From NCBI RefSeq assembly GCF_008001235.1, contig NZ_CP040751.1, positions 1,409,001 through 1,473,000 of the forward strand: DNA of 64,000 bases, given 5' to 3'. Below the pieces are notes generated by a model. The model ran no database searches. It was not told the DNA's origin and saw only the letters and a program-made list of their open reading frames with translations. The DNA is from Salidesulfovibrio onnuriiensis (lineage in GTDB: Bacteria; Desulfobacterota; Desulfovibrionia; Desulfovibrionales; Desulfovibrionaceae). The position numbers were made by a program, and so were the translations under genes. Positions 42,804-51,278 of this stretch are shown here, one piece after another; within the stretch, counting starts at the first letter, position 1; each line of letters begins with the position of its first letter.

Positions 42804-44978
42804 TTAATAGGGTAGCGAAATGATGAAGGTCGATCCTTCCCCGGGTTTCGATCTGACGTCGATGCTGCCGCCATGCCGCTCGACGATGATGTCATGGGCG
42901 ATTGCCAGCCCCTGTCCCGTGCCCTTGCCGACGTCCTTTGTGGTGAAGAAGGGATCGAAGATCTTGTCCCTGTTTTCCGGCGCAATGCCGCATCCCGTGT
43001 CGCTTATCGATATGGTGACAAAGCGGGCGCCGTTGCGCGTCGATATCCTGATGGTGCCCTTTTCCCCGGAATTGCCGACCACATCCTCGATGGCGTGGGC
43101 CGCATTGACCAGGATGTTCAGGAAAACCTGATTGATATCCCCCGCGAGACAGGGCACCGGCGGAAGCGGTTCAAAGTCCGTTTCGATCTCTGCGACGTAC
43201 TTCCACTCGTTTTTTGCCACGGTGATGGTGTTTTCAAGGGACTGATTGAGATCGACCGCGGTTTTCCCCTCGCTGCCGGGGTGGGAGAACTGCTTCATGG
43301 CCCGGACGATCGTGGCCACCCGGTCCGTGCCGTCCAGGGCCCGGGCGCACGCCTTCGGCAGTTCTCGCATCACGAATTCCAGGTCTGCGTCGTCGCTGGT
43401 CTCCTCTATGGTCTTGAGCAGGTCTCCGTGGCTCCCCTCGTCCCGGCATTGGCGCACCAGTTCGTCCTTGGTCTCCATGACGGCGGCCACATCCTCGAAC
43501 GCCTCCTGGACAAAGTGCACGCTGTCCCCGATGTACTGGACCGGAGTATTGATCTCGTGCGCGATGCCGGACGCCAGTTCGCCGATGGACTCCAGCTTCT
43601 GGGCGATGCTCAGCCGCCGTTCCAGGTTCTTCCGTTCGGTAATGTCGAAGAGGATGACGCCGATGTGCTTTCTGCCGCCGACCTCCACGGACACGAGATG
43701 CCTGGCGATGGGGAAGGTGTGCCCGTCCTTTCCGTGGATCACTCCCTCCACAAAGGGGTCTTGGTCCGCGTTTTCGGGGCACAGCAGATCGGGCATGCCG
43801 CCCGGCAGGCCTTCGAACAGCTCCCGGCACGAGTCCCATGCGAGCTTGCCGGGGACGATGTTGAGCATGGACAGCGCCCTGTCGTTGTGGTTGATGATGT
43901 GTCCCGTGTCGGGATCGATGATGAAAAAGGCCGCCCCGATGCCTTCCAGCAGCGTGGTCACCAGCTGCTCCGCCTCCTGGGCGGCCGCCTCGGCCTCGCG
44001 CCTTTCCCTGTTTTCCACGGAGAGCTGCGCTGTCCTCATTTTCAAATCAGCGGTCTGTTTTTCCACTTCCTGCTCGAGCGCCTTGCTTATGGCCTGGAGC
44101 TTGGCATGGGGAACGATGAGAATCTGCCTCCCCACCAACTGGATGACCGCGGAGAGGGTCACGGTCCCGATGATGAGCGCTATGATCAGGATGGAGACGA
44201 GGTACTCGACCCGTTTTTCGATGACCTGCCGACTCACCGACTGCCGCAGCTCGATGCCCGGAAAGCGCGTCTTCACCCGCAGGGTCAGGGCCGGCTCCTG
44301 GACCGAGCCGTGGGAGATGATCGATCCTCCGTCGGTGATGATGGACAGGCGGGTCATTTCGTTTCCGGCTATGGGAAGGGCTTCCTTGGACACGGGGATG
44401 TAGGCGGTCAGGACGCCTTCCGGCAGCCCGTTGTAGTTCACGGGGACGCTGAGACGCCAGAAACTGCTGCCCGGACCGCTCTTGGCGAACATGACGATGT
44501 CGACCATGAAGCGTTTCTTCTGTTCGACCAGGTCCGTGAAGTCCTGCCCCTTCAGTAGGTAAATGGCGGTCTTGGCGTCGGAATAGATGGGGTTGCCGTC
44601 GTAGTCCTGAAGGCAGAAATAGGCCTCCTCCTTGAGCATGGTCAGGGCGTCGATGAAATCCACCACATCGGCGCGCTGGGCAAAGGGGTTCATCACGCCG
44701 GCGACGAACACCGGAAGCTTGGCGTAGTCCTCAAGCAGCGCCAGCCTGTCGTTCAGGTAGTTCTCGAGGGCATGCTCGCGGCCCTCCAGCTGGACCTTGA
44801 CGCTTTCCAGCTGCATCCGCTTCATTTCCCCGCCGATGAACCGGACGATGATGATGACGCCTATGGTCACCTGAATGGCCAGAAAACCGAGCAGAAGCAG
44901 ATTGAACAGCTTGGCAAAGGACATCCCCTTGTCTTCAAGCTGCCTTTCGGTCTGATCAGCGGGCGAGGATGATTTCAT
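42804..44978 (-). CDS. Membrane sensor histidine kinase
   Basis: A 724-residue kinase. TM1 is at about 15-35 (LLLLGFLAIQVTIGVIII). A periplasmic sensor region of about 230 residues (likely dCache-like) is followed by TM2 (VSILIIALIIGTVTLSAVI), a coiled coil (AISKALEQEVEKQTADL), a PAS domain, HisKA with the phosphorylated His in ASGIAHEINTP, and HATPase_c with N box and DTGCGI / GTGQGLA glycine boxes. I set the start at ATG 44978, six bases after GGAG; it overlaps the stop of the binding-protein gene upstream by 23 bases. The gene order binding protein, kinase, regulator suggests that the binding protein presents a ligand to this sensor. Confidence 0.9.
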   Translation of the reverse strand: MKSSSPADQTERQLEDKGMSFAKLFNLLLLGFLAIQVTIGVIIIVRFIGGEMKRMQLESVKVQLEGREHALENYLNDRLALLEDYAKLPVFVAGVMNPFAQRADVVDFIDALTMLKEEAYFCLQDYDGNPIYSDAKTAIYLLKGQDFTDLVEQKKRFMVDIVMFAKSGPGSSFWRLSVPVNYNGLPEGVLTAYIPVSKEALPIAGNEMTRLSIITDGGSIISHGSVQEPALTLRVKTRFPGIELRQSVSRQVIEKRVEYLVSILIIALIIGTVTLSAVIQLVGRQILIVPHAKLQAISKALEQEVEKQTADLKMRTAQLSVENRERREAEAAAQEAEQLVTTLLEGIGAAFFIIDPDTGHIINHNDRALSMLNIVPGKLAWDSCRELFEGLPGGMPDLLCPENADQDPFVEGVIHGKDGHTFPIARHLVSVEVGGRKHIGVILFDITERKNLERRLSIAQKLESIGELASGIAHEINTPVQYIGDSVHFVQEAFEDVAAVMETKDELVRQCRDEGSHGDLLKTIEETSDDADLEFVMRELPKACARALDGTDRVATIVRAMKQFSHPGSEGKTAVDLNQSLENTITVAKNEWKYVAEIETDFEPLPPVPCLAGDINQVFLNILVNAAHAIEDVVGNSGEKGTIRISTRNGARFVTISISDTGCGIAPENRDKIFDPFFTTKDVGKGTGQGLAIAHDIIVERHGGSIDVRSKPGEGSTFIISLPY

Positions 44979-46179
44979 CATTGTCTCCATAATGGCCGAA
45001 CGCGTAGTCCGCTGCCCCGAGGGCCTCATGGGCGTCCCTGTCGCCCGGGGCATGCGGCCGGAAGGGCGGGGCGTAGAGCTTGATGAGTCCCTGTACGGGC
45101 GTCTTGAGGTTCTCGAGGGCGATGCGCACCCTGTCCCGGTTGGCCCGCATGTCTTCCCCGAGCGGTCCGGCCTGGACAACCGCCGCGGCCAGGATGCGGG
45201 TCAGGTCGTAGGCGTGTATGAACCCCGTGGGGGCCTGGATGTCCCCCCGCGTTTCGATGTCCGGAAACAGGCGGGCCGCCGACTGGAAGACCCGGTTGGG
45301 GAACGGGGCGTCTCCCATGTCCAGGAAGGAAAATCTGGTCTGGATGAATTCAAGGTCCAGCCCCTCGCGCATGGAGCGATTCACGACCTTCGGAAAATTG
45401 CCGCCGGTGATGCCCCAATGGCTGATGACCGGCAACCGCAGGTGGGGCGGCAAATCGTGCATGGCCCTGCACAGGACCTTGGCTTCGGGCGCGTTGGCCA
45501 CCAGGAAGATGACGTCGGCCCCGGCCTTTTGGGCCTCCCGGATCAATATCTTGGCCCCGGTTTCCCGGAGGCCCCATTTGAACGTTGCAATGCTGACCGG
45601 CTTGAGGCCGCGTGCGGCCAGGCTCTCCGTGATGGTCTTCTGGTTCGACTGCCCCCAGCCGGTATTCTCCAGGATCAGGGCCGGATGCGTGAGCCCTCTT
45701 GCGTCGACGGCCCTGCCGACAAGGAATTCCCCGGCCTTGCTGTCGTCCACGGACAGTCTGAATATCCAGTTTTTGTCCTTGGGCGTGCGTGTTATGGGAC
45801 CTGCCGCGGCCCAGGGGTCGAGAACAAGAATGCCGTTGTCGTTTATGAACCGCCGGTGGGCCAGGAGCGGCGGCGAGTGCATGCCGCAGAAAAGCGCGAG
45901 CGCGTCCGAGTCCGACAGGAATTGCTTCAGGTTTCGCAGGCTGCGGGCTGAATTGCCCCGGTGGTCCAGCACGACGAGCTCGACAGGTTTCCCCGCCAAC
46001 CGGTTGCCGGTTTCGCTCAAGGCCGTCTGGATTCCGCGGACTATCGCCGTGGAGGATTCCGGGGAGGAAGACAGGTCGGCATCGACATACAGGGCGATGC
46101 GATCCCCCGAGGCCGCCGTTTCCGGGCAGAGCGCCAGCGTCATGAGCATGAGCAGGCAGAGTTGCATGATGGTCCGCAT
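44956..46179 (-). CDS. Periplasmic binding protein (branched amino-acid type)
   Basis: A 407-residue exported protein of the type I periplasmic binding family (LivJ/AmiC-like). Signal peptide: about 1-23 (LALCPETAAS). DRIALYVDADL opens the first lobe, and LSVDDSKAGEFLVGRAVD, ALILENTGWGQSNQKT and AGADVIFLVANAPEAK are typical of the fold. No transporter genes are adjacent; instead it overlaps a sensor kinase gene, so it most likely acts as a ligand receptor for that kinase. AAGGA precedes the ATG. Ligand unknown. Confidence 0.85.
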   Translation of the reverse strand: MRTIMQLCLLMLMTLALCPETAASGDRIALYVDADLSSSPESSTAIVRGIQTALSETGNRLAGKPVELVVLDHRGNSARSLRNLKQFLSDSDALALFCGMHSPPLLAHRRFINDNGILVLDPWAAAGPITRTPKDKNWIFRLSVDDSKAGEFLVGRAVDARGLTHPALILENTGWGQSNQKTITESLAARGLKPVSIATFKWGLRETGAKILIREAQKAGADVIFLVANAPEAKVLCRAMHDLPPHLRLPVISHWGITGGNFPKVVNRSMREGLDLEFIQTRFSFLDMGDAPFPNRVFQSAARLFPDIETRGDIQAPTGFIHAYDLTRILAAAVVQAGPLGEDMRANRDRVRIALENLKTPVQGLIKLYAPPFRPHAPGDRDAHEALGAADYAFGHYGDNDEIILAR

Positions 46180-46350
46180 GGTCCTTCATCCTTGGCTGAG
46201 GGTATACATGAAAATCAGTAGCACACTCTCCGCGCGGTTGAAACTGCTTGATTCCATTAGCTGATTCTGTTTTTTTTATTTATAGAGAACCCCGGCGCCC
46301 ATGCAACCGTCTCCTTGCATGCCCGACAACCTGCGTTTTCCGGAGGGACG

Positions 46351-47169
46351 ATGGCGACGAAAGTGCTTTTGGTGGACGATGAAACACGCCTTCTGGATTC
46401 ATTGAGCCTGACGCTCAGGAAGTTCGAGGTGGTGGCGGAATCCGACCCCCTCCAGGCCCTGAAGCGGGTGAAGGAGGATGACTTCGCCGTGGTCATCTCC
46501 GACATGCGCATGCCCGGGATGGACGGCATCGAGCTGTTGCGGGCCATTTCCCATGAAGCCCCCAACACGGTCCGCATCATGCTCACCGGCCATGGAGACA
46601 TGGACGTGGCCATGTCCGCCATCAACACCGGCGGGGTCTTCAAGTTCATGACCAAGCCCGTGGAAGCGCGGGAAATGCGGGAGACCGTGGCCCAGGCCCT
46701 TGTCGAACACGAGAGGCTGCTGCAGACCGCCTCCCTGCAGGAGGCGGCCCTTCACGACGAACTGACGGGCCTTCCGAACCGGACGCTGTTCATGGACCGC
46801 TGCAAGGTCGCCATTGCCAACGCCAAGCGCAAGAAGAGCAATCTCGCGTTTTTCTTCATCGACCTTGACGGCTTCAAGGCGGTCAATGACACGTACGGGC
46901 ACGATGCCGGGGATGAGGTGCTGAAGGAGACGAGCCAGCGGCTCCTATGCCGCCTCCGGGAAAACGACACGGCGGCGCGTTTTGGCGGGGACGAGTTCGT
47001 GGTCCTGCTTTCGGATCTGGTTTCCACGGAAGCGGCGCACGCCATTGCCGAGGAACTGATCTCCCTCATCGGCGAACCCGTGGCCTGGAAGGACCGGGCC
47101 CTGCGCGTGGGCGCCAGCCTTGGCGTGGGCTATTTCCCCCTGCACGGCACACCGTGGAAAGTGTCATGA
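46351..47169 (+). CDS. Response regulator with GGDEF domain, 3' frameshifted
   Basis: A receiver domain (1-120; LLVDDETRLLDS, Asp in VVISDMRMPGMDG, Lys in FMTKPV) followed by a diguanylate cyclase domain with intact active site FGGDEFVV and substrate-binding DLDGFKAVND. It should make c-di-GMP. The 272-residue frame ends early (GTPWKVS). The missing end of the GGDEF domain continues in the next frame as VESVMIAADAAMYKAKQRGG to a stop at 47240, so a one-base deletion near 47150 is likely. The last helix may be lost in the actual protein, or the deletion may be a sequencing error. GGAGGGACG precedes the ATG. It is divergent from the receptor/kinase genes. Confidence 0.85.
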   Translation: MATKVLLVDDETRLLDSLSLTLRKFEVVAESDPLQALKRVKEDDFAVVISDMRMPGMDGIELLRAISHEAPNTVRIMLTGHGDMDVAMSAINTGGVFKFMTKPVEAREMRETVAQALVEHERLLQTASLQEAALHDELTGLPNRTLFMDRCKVAIANAKRKKSNLAFFFIDLDGFKAVNDTYGHDAGDEVLKETSQRLLCRLRENDTAARFGGDEFVVLLSDLVSTEAAHAIAEELISLIGEPVAWKDRALRVGASLGVGYFPLHGTPWKVS

Positions 47170-47304
47170 TCGCCGCGGACGCCGCAATGTACAAGGCAAA
47201 GCAGCGTGGTGGGCATTGCATTGAGATCGCCGAAGGGTGACGCTTTTTCCGCAACGATATTGATCCGCCTGTTCGGCCCGCCCCGTTTTTGCGCCTGTCT
47301 GCCT

Positions 47305-48642
47305 TTACCGCTCCCGGAACGACTGTTCCAGGGACAGGTAGATGGGCTTGAGGAAGTAGCCTATCAGTGTCTTGTCGCCGGTCTTGATGTCCGCCTGTAC
47401 GGTCATGCCCGGCAGAATGGGGTGCCTGGTCTTCCCCCTGGTCAGGTGACTGCTCTTCAGGCTGACGATGCCCTTGTAGTAGACCCTGCCGCCCTCATCC
47501 ACGATGGTGGTGGGCGAAATGTCCGAGAGCACGCCCTCGGCCCCTCCGTACCGTGAATAGTCATAGGCCGTGAGCTTGACCGTGGCGGGCTGGCCCACCT
47601 GGACATGCCCCACGTCCCGCGAGGAGATCTTGACCTCGGCCACGAGCTTGTTGCCCTTGGGCACCAGTTCCATGACCGTTTCGCCCGGCTTGACCACTTC
47701 CCCCGGGGAATTGACCTGGAAGTTGTGCACCACGCCGTCCTCGGGCGCCTTTATGGAAAGCTGGGAAACATCCATGCCCAGACGCTTGATGACCTCCTGG
47801 ATTTCCGAGGCCTCGGTCTCCACGGTGGCAAGCTCGGCCATCCAGTCCTCCATGGCGTCTTCCCGCACTTTGATGAGCCGGTTCTTGCTCTCCGTGAGCT
47901 TCTCGTTCACCTGGATTCGGCGCACCGGTATCTGGTTCAGGTATTCCTGTATTTGCAGGAAATGACGCTTGATGCCGAAGAATTCGGTCTTGCCCACCAG
48001 TTCCCTTTCGAACAGGTCCGCATAGGTTTCGTATTCTTCGCGGGTCAGCTCATACTGTTCCTTGAGTGTCTTTTCTCGGTTGGCCAGTTCCTTGAGCTCA
48101 GCCTGATACTGCTTGATCTGGTTTGTGAGGATGGCCCTGGTCACGTTCATGGATTCGATCTTCTGGGCGTGCAGCCGCGCCTGCTGGGCCGCCAGTTCGG
48201 CATACCGCTCCTCGATGTTCGAATAGTCCGGCTTGCGGCCGCCGATGTGGGCCTGGAGCCGCTCCTTGCGCAGGGCCAGAGACGCCTGGCGGGCGCGGTA
48301 CTGGTCCAGGTTGGAAACCGAAACCGTGGGGTCCATGGCAATGAGCTCCTGCCCCTTTTTCACGGCCTGGCCTTCCTGCACCAGGATCCGTGCGACCACG
48401 CCGCCGTCTTCGCTCTGGATGCGTTTGACACGACCCGAAGGGATGATCTTTCCGCTGGCGATGGAAACCTCGTCGATGCGCGTCAGGGACGCCCAGACAA
48501 TGAAGGCCACGATGACCATGGTCAGGGTGAGGATGACGGACCGGACCAGGCGGGGCACCCCGGTTTCCTCCAGGAGCAGCGCCTGGGAGAGGTGCAGGGA
48601 ATCCTTGCGGCTGACTCGTATCTTTCCGGTGTTTTCCTTCAT
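47305..48642 (-). CDS. HlyD-type membrane fusion protein of type I secretion
   Basis: A 445-residue adaptor that links the ABC exporter to a TolC-type outer-membrane channel. It has a short cytoplasmic N-terminus, one TM helix (ILTLTMVIVAFIVWASLT), a lipoyl-like strand set (SGKIIPSGRVKRIQSEDGGVV), a long coiled coil (about 120-290) and the C-terminal half of the lipoyl domain and barrel (IKAPEDGVVHNFQVNSPGEVV). It is the last gene of the minus-strand secretion unit. No tolC homologue is in the window. Confidence 0.92.
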   Translation of the reverse strand: MKENTGKIRVSRKDSLHLSQALLLEETGVPRLVRSVILTLTMVIVAFIVWASLTRIDEVSIASGKIIPSGRVKRIQSEDGGVVARILVQEGQAVKKGQELIAMDPTVSVSNLDQYRARQASLALRKERLQAHIGGRKPDYSNIEERYAELAAQQARLHAQKIESMNVTRAILTNQIKQYQAELKELANREKTLKEQYELTREEYETYADLFERELVGKTEFFGIKRHFLQIQEYLNQIPVRRIQVNEKLTESKNRLIKVREDAMEDWMAELATVETEASEIQEVIKRLGMDVSQLSIKAPEDGVVHNFQVNSPGEVVKPGETVMELVPKGNKLVAEVKISSRDVGHVQVGQPATVKLTAYDYSRYGGAEGVLSDISPTTIVDEGGRVYYKGIVSLKSSHLTRGKTRHPILPGMTVQADIKTGDKTLIGYFLKPIYLSLEQSFRER

Positions 48643-48655
48643 GGCTGTGTCCTCG

Positions 48656-49360
48656 TCAGCATTGGTATTCTTGGGGGAGGTGTTGGAGAATCACTTCGGC
48701 CGGTCCGAACATGCGCACGCGGCCCTTTTCCATCCAGAGCACCTTGTCGGCTTCCTTGAGGTAGGGCCCGTGGTTGGTGACCATGATGATGGTCGTTCTG
48801 CCGCGAAGTTCCTCGAACATGTCGAGCATGATTTCGCGGTCCTCGAATTCGGGCCGTTCCATGACTTCGTCCAGGAGCAGGAGCGGGGCCGGACGGATCA
48901 GGGTTCGCGCCAGGCTGAGCTTCTTGAGGAAGGACAGGGGCATTTTCTTGAGCTGGTAGTCGCCGATACGGGTGTCCAGGCCGTCGGGCAGGGCGTCGAT
49001 TGCGTTCAGCACCCCGGCCCGAAGGCAGGCGTCGCGCACCTCGCCGTCCGGGGCCAGGGGATTGGTCAGGCGCAGGTTCTGGGCGATGGTGCCGTAAAAG
49101 AACTGCGGGGTCTGTGGTGCGTAGCCGATGGAGCGCCGCAGGGAGATCGGGTCCATCTGGCGGAGGTTGGTGTGGTCCAGGGTGATCCTGCCCGCCTGGG
49201 GCCGGTAGAGGCCCAGGATGAGCTTGAGAATGGAGGATTTGCCCGCGCCGTCGTGACCTGCGATGGCGAGCACCTCGCCGTGGGAAACCGAGAAGCTGAC
49301 GCCCAGCAGGGCCGGGTGGGCGTCGCTCATGTAGCGGATGGAAACCTGTGAGAAGGACAC
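48656..49360 (-). CDS. Type I secretion ABC protein 1, ATPase half (split by frameshift)
   Basis: A 234-residue ATP-binding domain that continues the 49327-50766 gene in another frame. Walker A is intact (GHDGAGKSS), Walker B has the catalytic Glu (LLLLDEVME), and an H-loop His is present (VTNHGPYL). The signature LSGGQ is replaced by LSFLK, so this half can bind ATP but cannot complete the opposite site. Residues SFSQVSIRYMSDAHPAL are what a normal exporter would have right after the membrane domain. A one-base loss in a G-run (49363-49366) separates the two. If the frameshift is real, this half might be made by re-initiation at GTG 49358-49360, but the site is poor. Confidence 0.82.
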   Translation of the reverse strand: MSFSQVSIRYMSDAHPALLGVSFSVSHGEVLAIAGHDGAGKSSILKLILGLYRPQAGRITLDHTNLRQMDPISLRRSIGYAPQTPQFFYGTIAQNLRLTNPLAPDGEVRDACLRAGVLNAIDALPDGLDTRIGDYQLKKMPLSFLKKLSLARTLIRPAPLLLLDEVMERPEFEDREIMLDMFEELRGRTTIIMVTNHGPYLKEADKVLWMEKGRVRMFGPAEVILQHLPQEYQC

Positions 49361-50766
49361 CTCCCCTGGAGCTGCTTGTTGAACGTCAGCAGGGACTCTG
49401 TGTGCTGCTCGATATCCAGGTTCATGAGCCTGTCCACCTGTCCTATGCTCTTACTGATGCGCTCCACCTGCAGCATGACCACGAAGCCGGAGCGCAGCGG
49501 GGCCAGGATGCGCCAGACCAGGATCATGCAGGCCACCAGCGCGCCCATGGTCATCTGCTGCGCCAGCACGTTGTGCACGGAAACCGCCATGGTGGAGACG
49601 CCCGCGCCCATGATGAAGGTGTTTGTCAGCACGTTGATCTGGGAGGCGAGTTGCGCGGCGCGGTAGGAGTTGGCCGCGCACTCGGCGGAAAGTTGGCGGT
49701 AGCGGTCCTCCCATTTCACCGGGGTGCTGGTCAGCTTGATGCCCCGCATTTTGGTCAGCATTTCCATGACCAGTTCCTGGCGAGCCGCGCCCACCTTGGC
49801 CACCTGCTCGTTGGTGCGTTTGACCAGGGGCATGTAGATTATGGCCATGACCCCGAACAGGGCGATGGCCGCCAGGGGAACGAAGACCACGGAGCCGCCC
49901 AGGACCCACATGGCCAGCACCAGCAGCAGGATGAAGGGGATATCCAGCAGGGCCACGAAGGCCTGGCCCGAAAAGAAATCCCGCACCGTGTCGAAATCCT
50001 TGATGCGCGACGCCTGCGCCCCGATGGAAGCGGACTCGGTATAAGCCGGGGGCAGGTAGAGGATGCGCCGGAATACCTCGTTTCCCACGATGTTGCCCAT
50101 CCTCGCGCCGATGAAGCTGAGGATGCCCGAGCGGATCAGGCGCAGGCCGAAATCGCTTAGGATGAAGACCAGCACGCCGGTGACGATATAGGCCAGGGTC
50201 CGGTTGTTGTGGAAAAAGGGCATCTGGTCGTAGATGGTCATGACAAAGAGCGGCATGGTCAGCGCCAGGACGCTCAGGAGAAAGGAGATGAGCAGGCCGT
50301 GGCGCAGGGTTTTGGCGAACCGGTTCATGACCTTGCGGAACCAGCCTTGCTGGGGCCGGTACAGGGAGTGACCGCGCGAATCCACCTGGTCGAAGAAGAA
50401 GGCCGTGCCCGTGCGGGTGTCCGGCTGTATCTCCTGGTATGCCCTGGTGTCGGAATCAAAGGCCAGCAGGCTGGAAACGTCACTCTTGACCAGTACCAGG
50501 GCATGGCCGTCCGCATCGACGAACAGGCAGGGCAGCATACGCGGGTCCAGGGCCTGCATGTCGGTTTCCAGGGAGCGGCTGCCGAACTTGAGGTTGGCCA
50601 TGACGTTCAGCAGGTCCGAAAGATCCACGTCCCCGGTCAGGTGCGGCATGGCTTCGGCGAGATGCATGTCGCTGCCCCGCCAGCCCAGCGCGTCGAGCAG
50701 GGGCGGGATGCAGGGCGCGAGTCCGCCCGGCATGACGAATGCTGATGCCGTTGCCGCCTGTTGCAT
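49327..50766 (-). CDS. Type I secretion ABC protein 1, N-terminal and membrane half
   Basis: A 479-residue product with an N-terminal C39-like domain that lacks a clear peptidase Cys (residues about 5-120), then a transmembrane domain of six helices (LLISFLLSVLALTMPLFVMTIYD, VALLDIPFILLLVLAMWVLGG and others). The frame ends soon after KQLQG with an unrelated tail, exactly where the ATPase domain should begin; that domain is found in the next frame at 48656-49360. The two together match a LapB/LssB-type exporter. Two ATGs are possible, 50769 and 50766; the second is better spaced from GGAGG. It overlaps the hemerythrin stop. Confidence 0.8.
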   Translation of the reverse strand: MQQAATASAFVMPGGLAPCIPPLLDALGWRGSDMHLAEAMPHLTGDVDLSDLLNVMANLKFGSRSLETDMQALDPRMLPCLFVDADGHALVLVKSDVSSLLAFDSDTRAYQEIQPDTRTGTAFFFDQVDSRGHSLYRPQQGWFRKVMNRFAKTLRHGLLISFLLSVLALTMPLFVMTIYDQMPFFHNNRTLAYIVTGVLVFILSDFGLRLIRSGILSFIGARMGNIVGNEVFRRILYLPPAYTESASIGAQASRIKDFDTVRDFFSGQAFVALLDIPFILLLVLAMWVLGGSVVFVPLAAIALFGVMAIIYMPLVKRTNEQVAKVGAARQELVMEMLTKMRGIKLTSTPVKWEDRYRQLSAECAANSYRAAQLASQINVLTNTFIMGAGVSTMAVSVHNVLAQQMTMGALVACMILVWRILAPLRSGFVVMLQVERISKSIGQVDRLMNLDIEQHTESLLTFNKQLQGRCPSHRFPSAT

Positions 50767-51278
50767 CATGCCTCCAGCCGCATGTTCTCGGTCTTGCCGA
50801 GCACGAAGGTCTTGTAGTCCACCACGTTGATGTGGTTGACCCACCAGTCCAGTATGGACAGCTTCAGGCCTGAAACCATCTGGAGCCGGCCCTGTTGGAA
50901 ATTATCGTAATGCTCCTCGATCATGCCCAGGAACATGCCGTGCTGTTCCAGGTGCTGGCCCAGCATGGGGCTTTTCATGGAGCGCATGATGCGTTCCTCG
51001 CGCTGGAAGTGGATGTGCGCGTAGTCAAGCAGCTGTTTGAAGATGTCGTCCCCTTTGTGCAGATTCTCGAAGGACGTGTCCCGGTTGTTCAGGGCCTGGA
51101 TGATCAGGTTCAGGGCCAGGGCGTACTGGGTGAATTTGCGGTGGTCCTCGTCCACGGCGCGGATGCCGATTTTGCGCACGATGCCGGCCACATCGGGCCA
51201 GATCCGGGCGGATTGGAGCACCCATCTGGTCCAGGCCAGCTCGTTTCTGGATGTGGTTCCCTGCTGTGTCAGAAGCAT
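50766..51278 (-). CDS. Bacteriohemerythrin-like protein
   Basis: A 170-residue non-heme di-iron protein. Iron ligands of the four-helix hemerythrin fold are visible in order: a His in DEDHRKF, His and Glu in AHIHFQREE, His in LEQHGMFLGMIEEH, and His and Asp in WVNHINVVDYKTF. Such proteins bind O2 or NO. Its start overlaps the upstream ABC gene and its stop overlaps the downstream one, so it is tightly built into the secretion operon. An oxygen- or NO-sensing or protective role for the exporter is possible, but there is no precedent known to me. Confidence 0.9.
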   Translation of the reverse strand: MLLTQQGTTSRNELAWTRWVLQSARIWPDVAGIVRKIGIRAVDEDHRKFTQYALALNLIIQALNNRDTSFENLHKGDDIFKQLLDYAHIHFQREERIMRSMKSPMLGQHLEQHGMFLGMIEEHYDNFQQGRLQMVSGLKLSILDWWVNHINVVDYKTFVLGKTENMRLEA

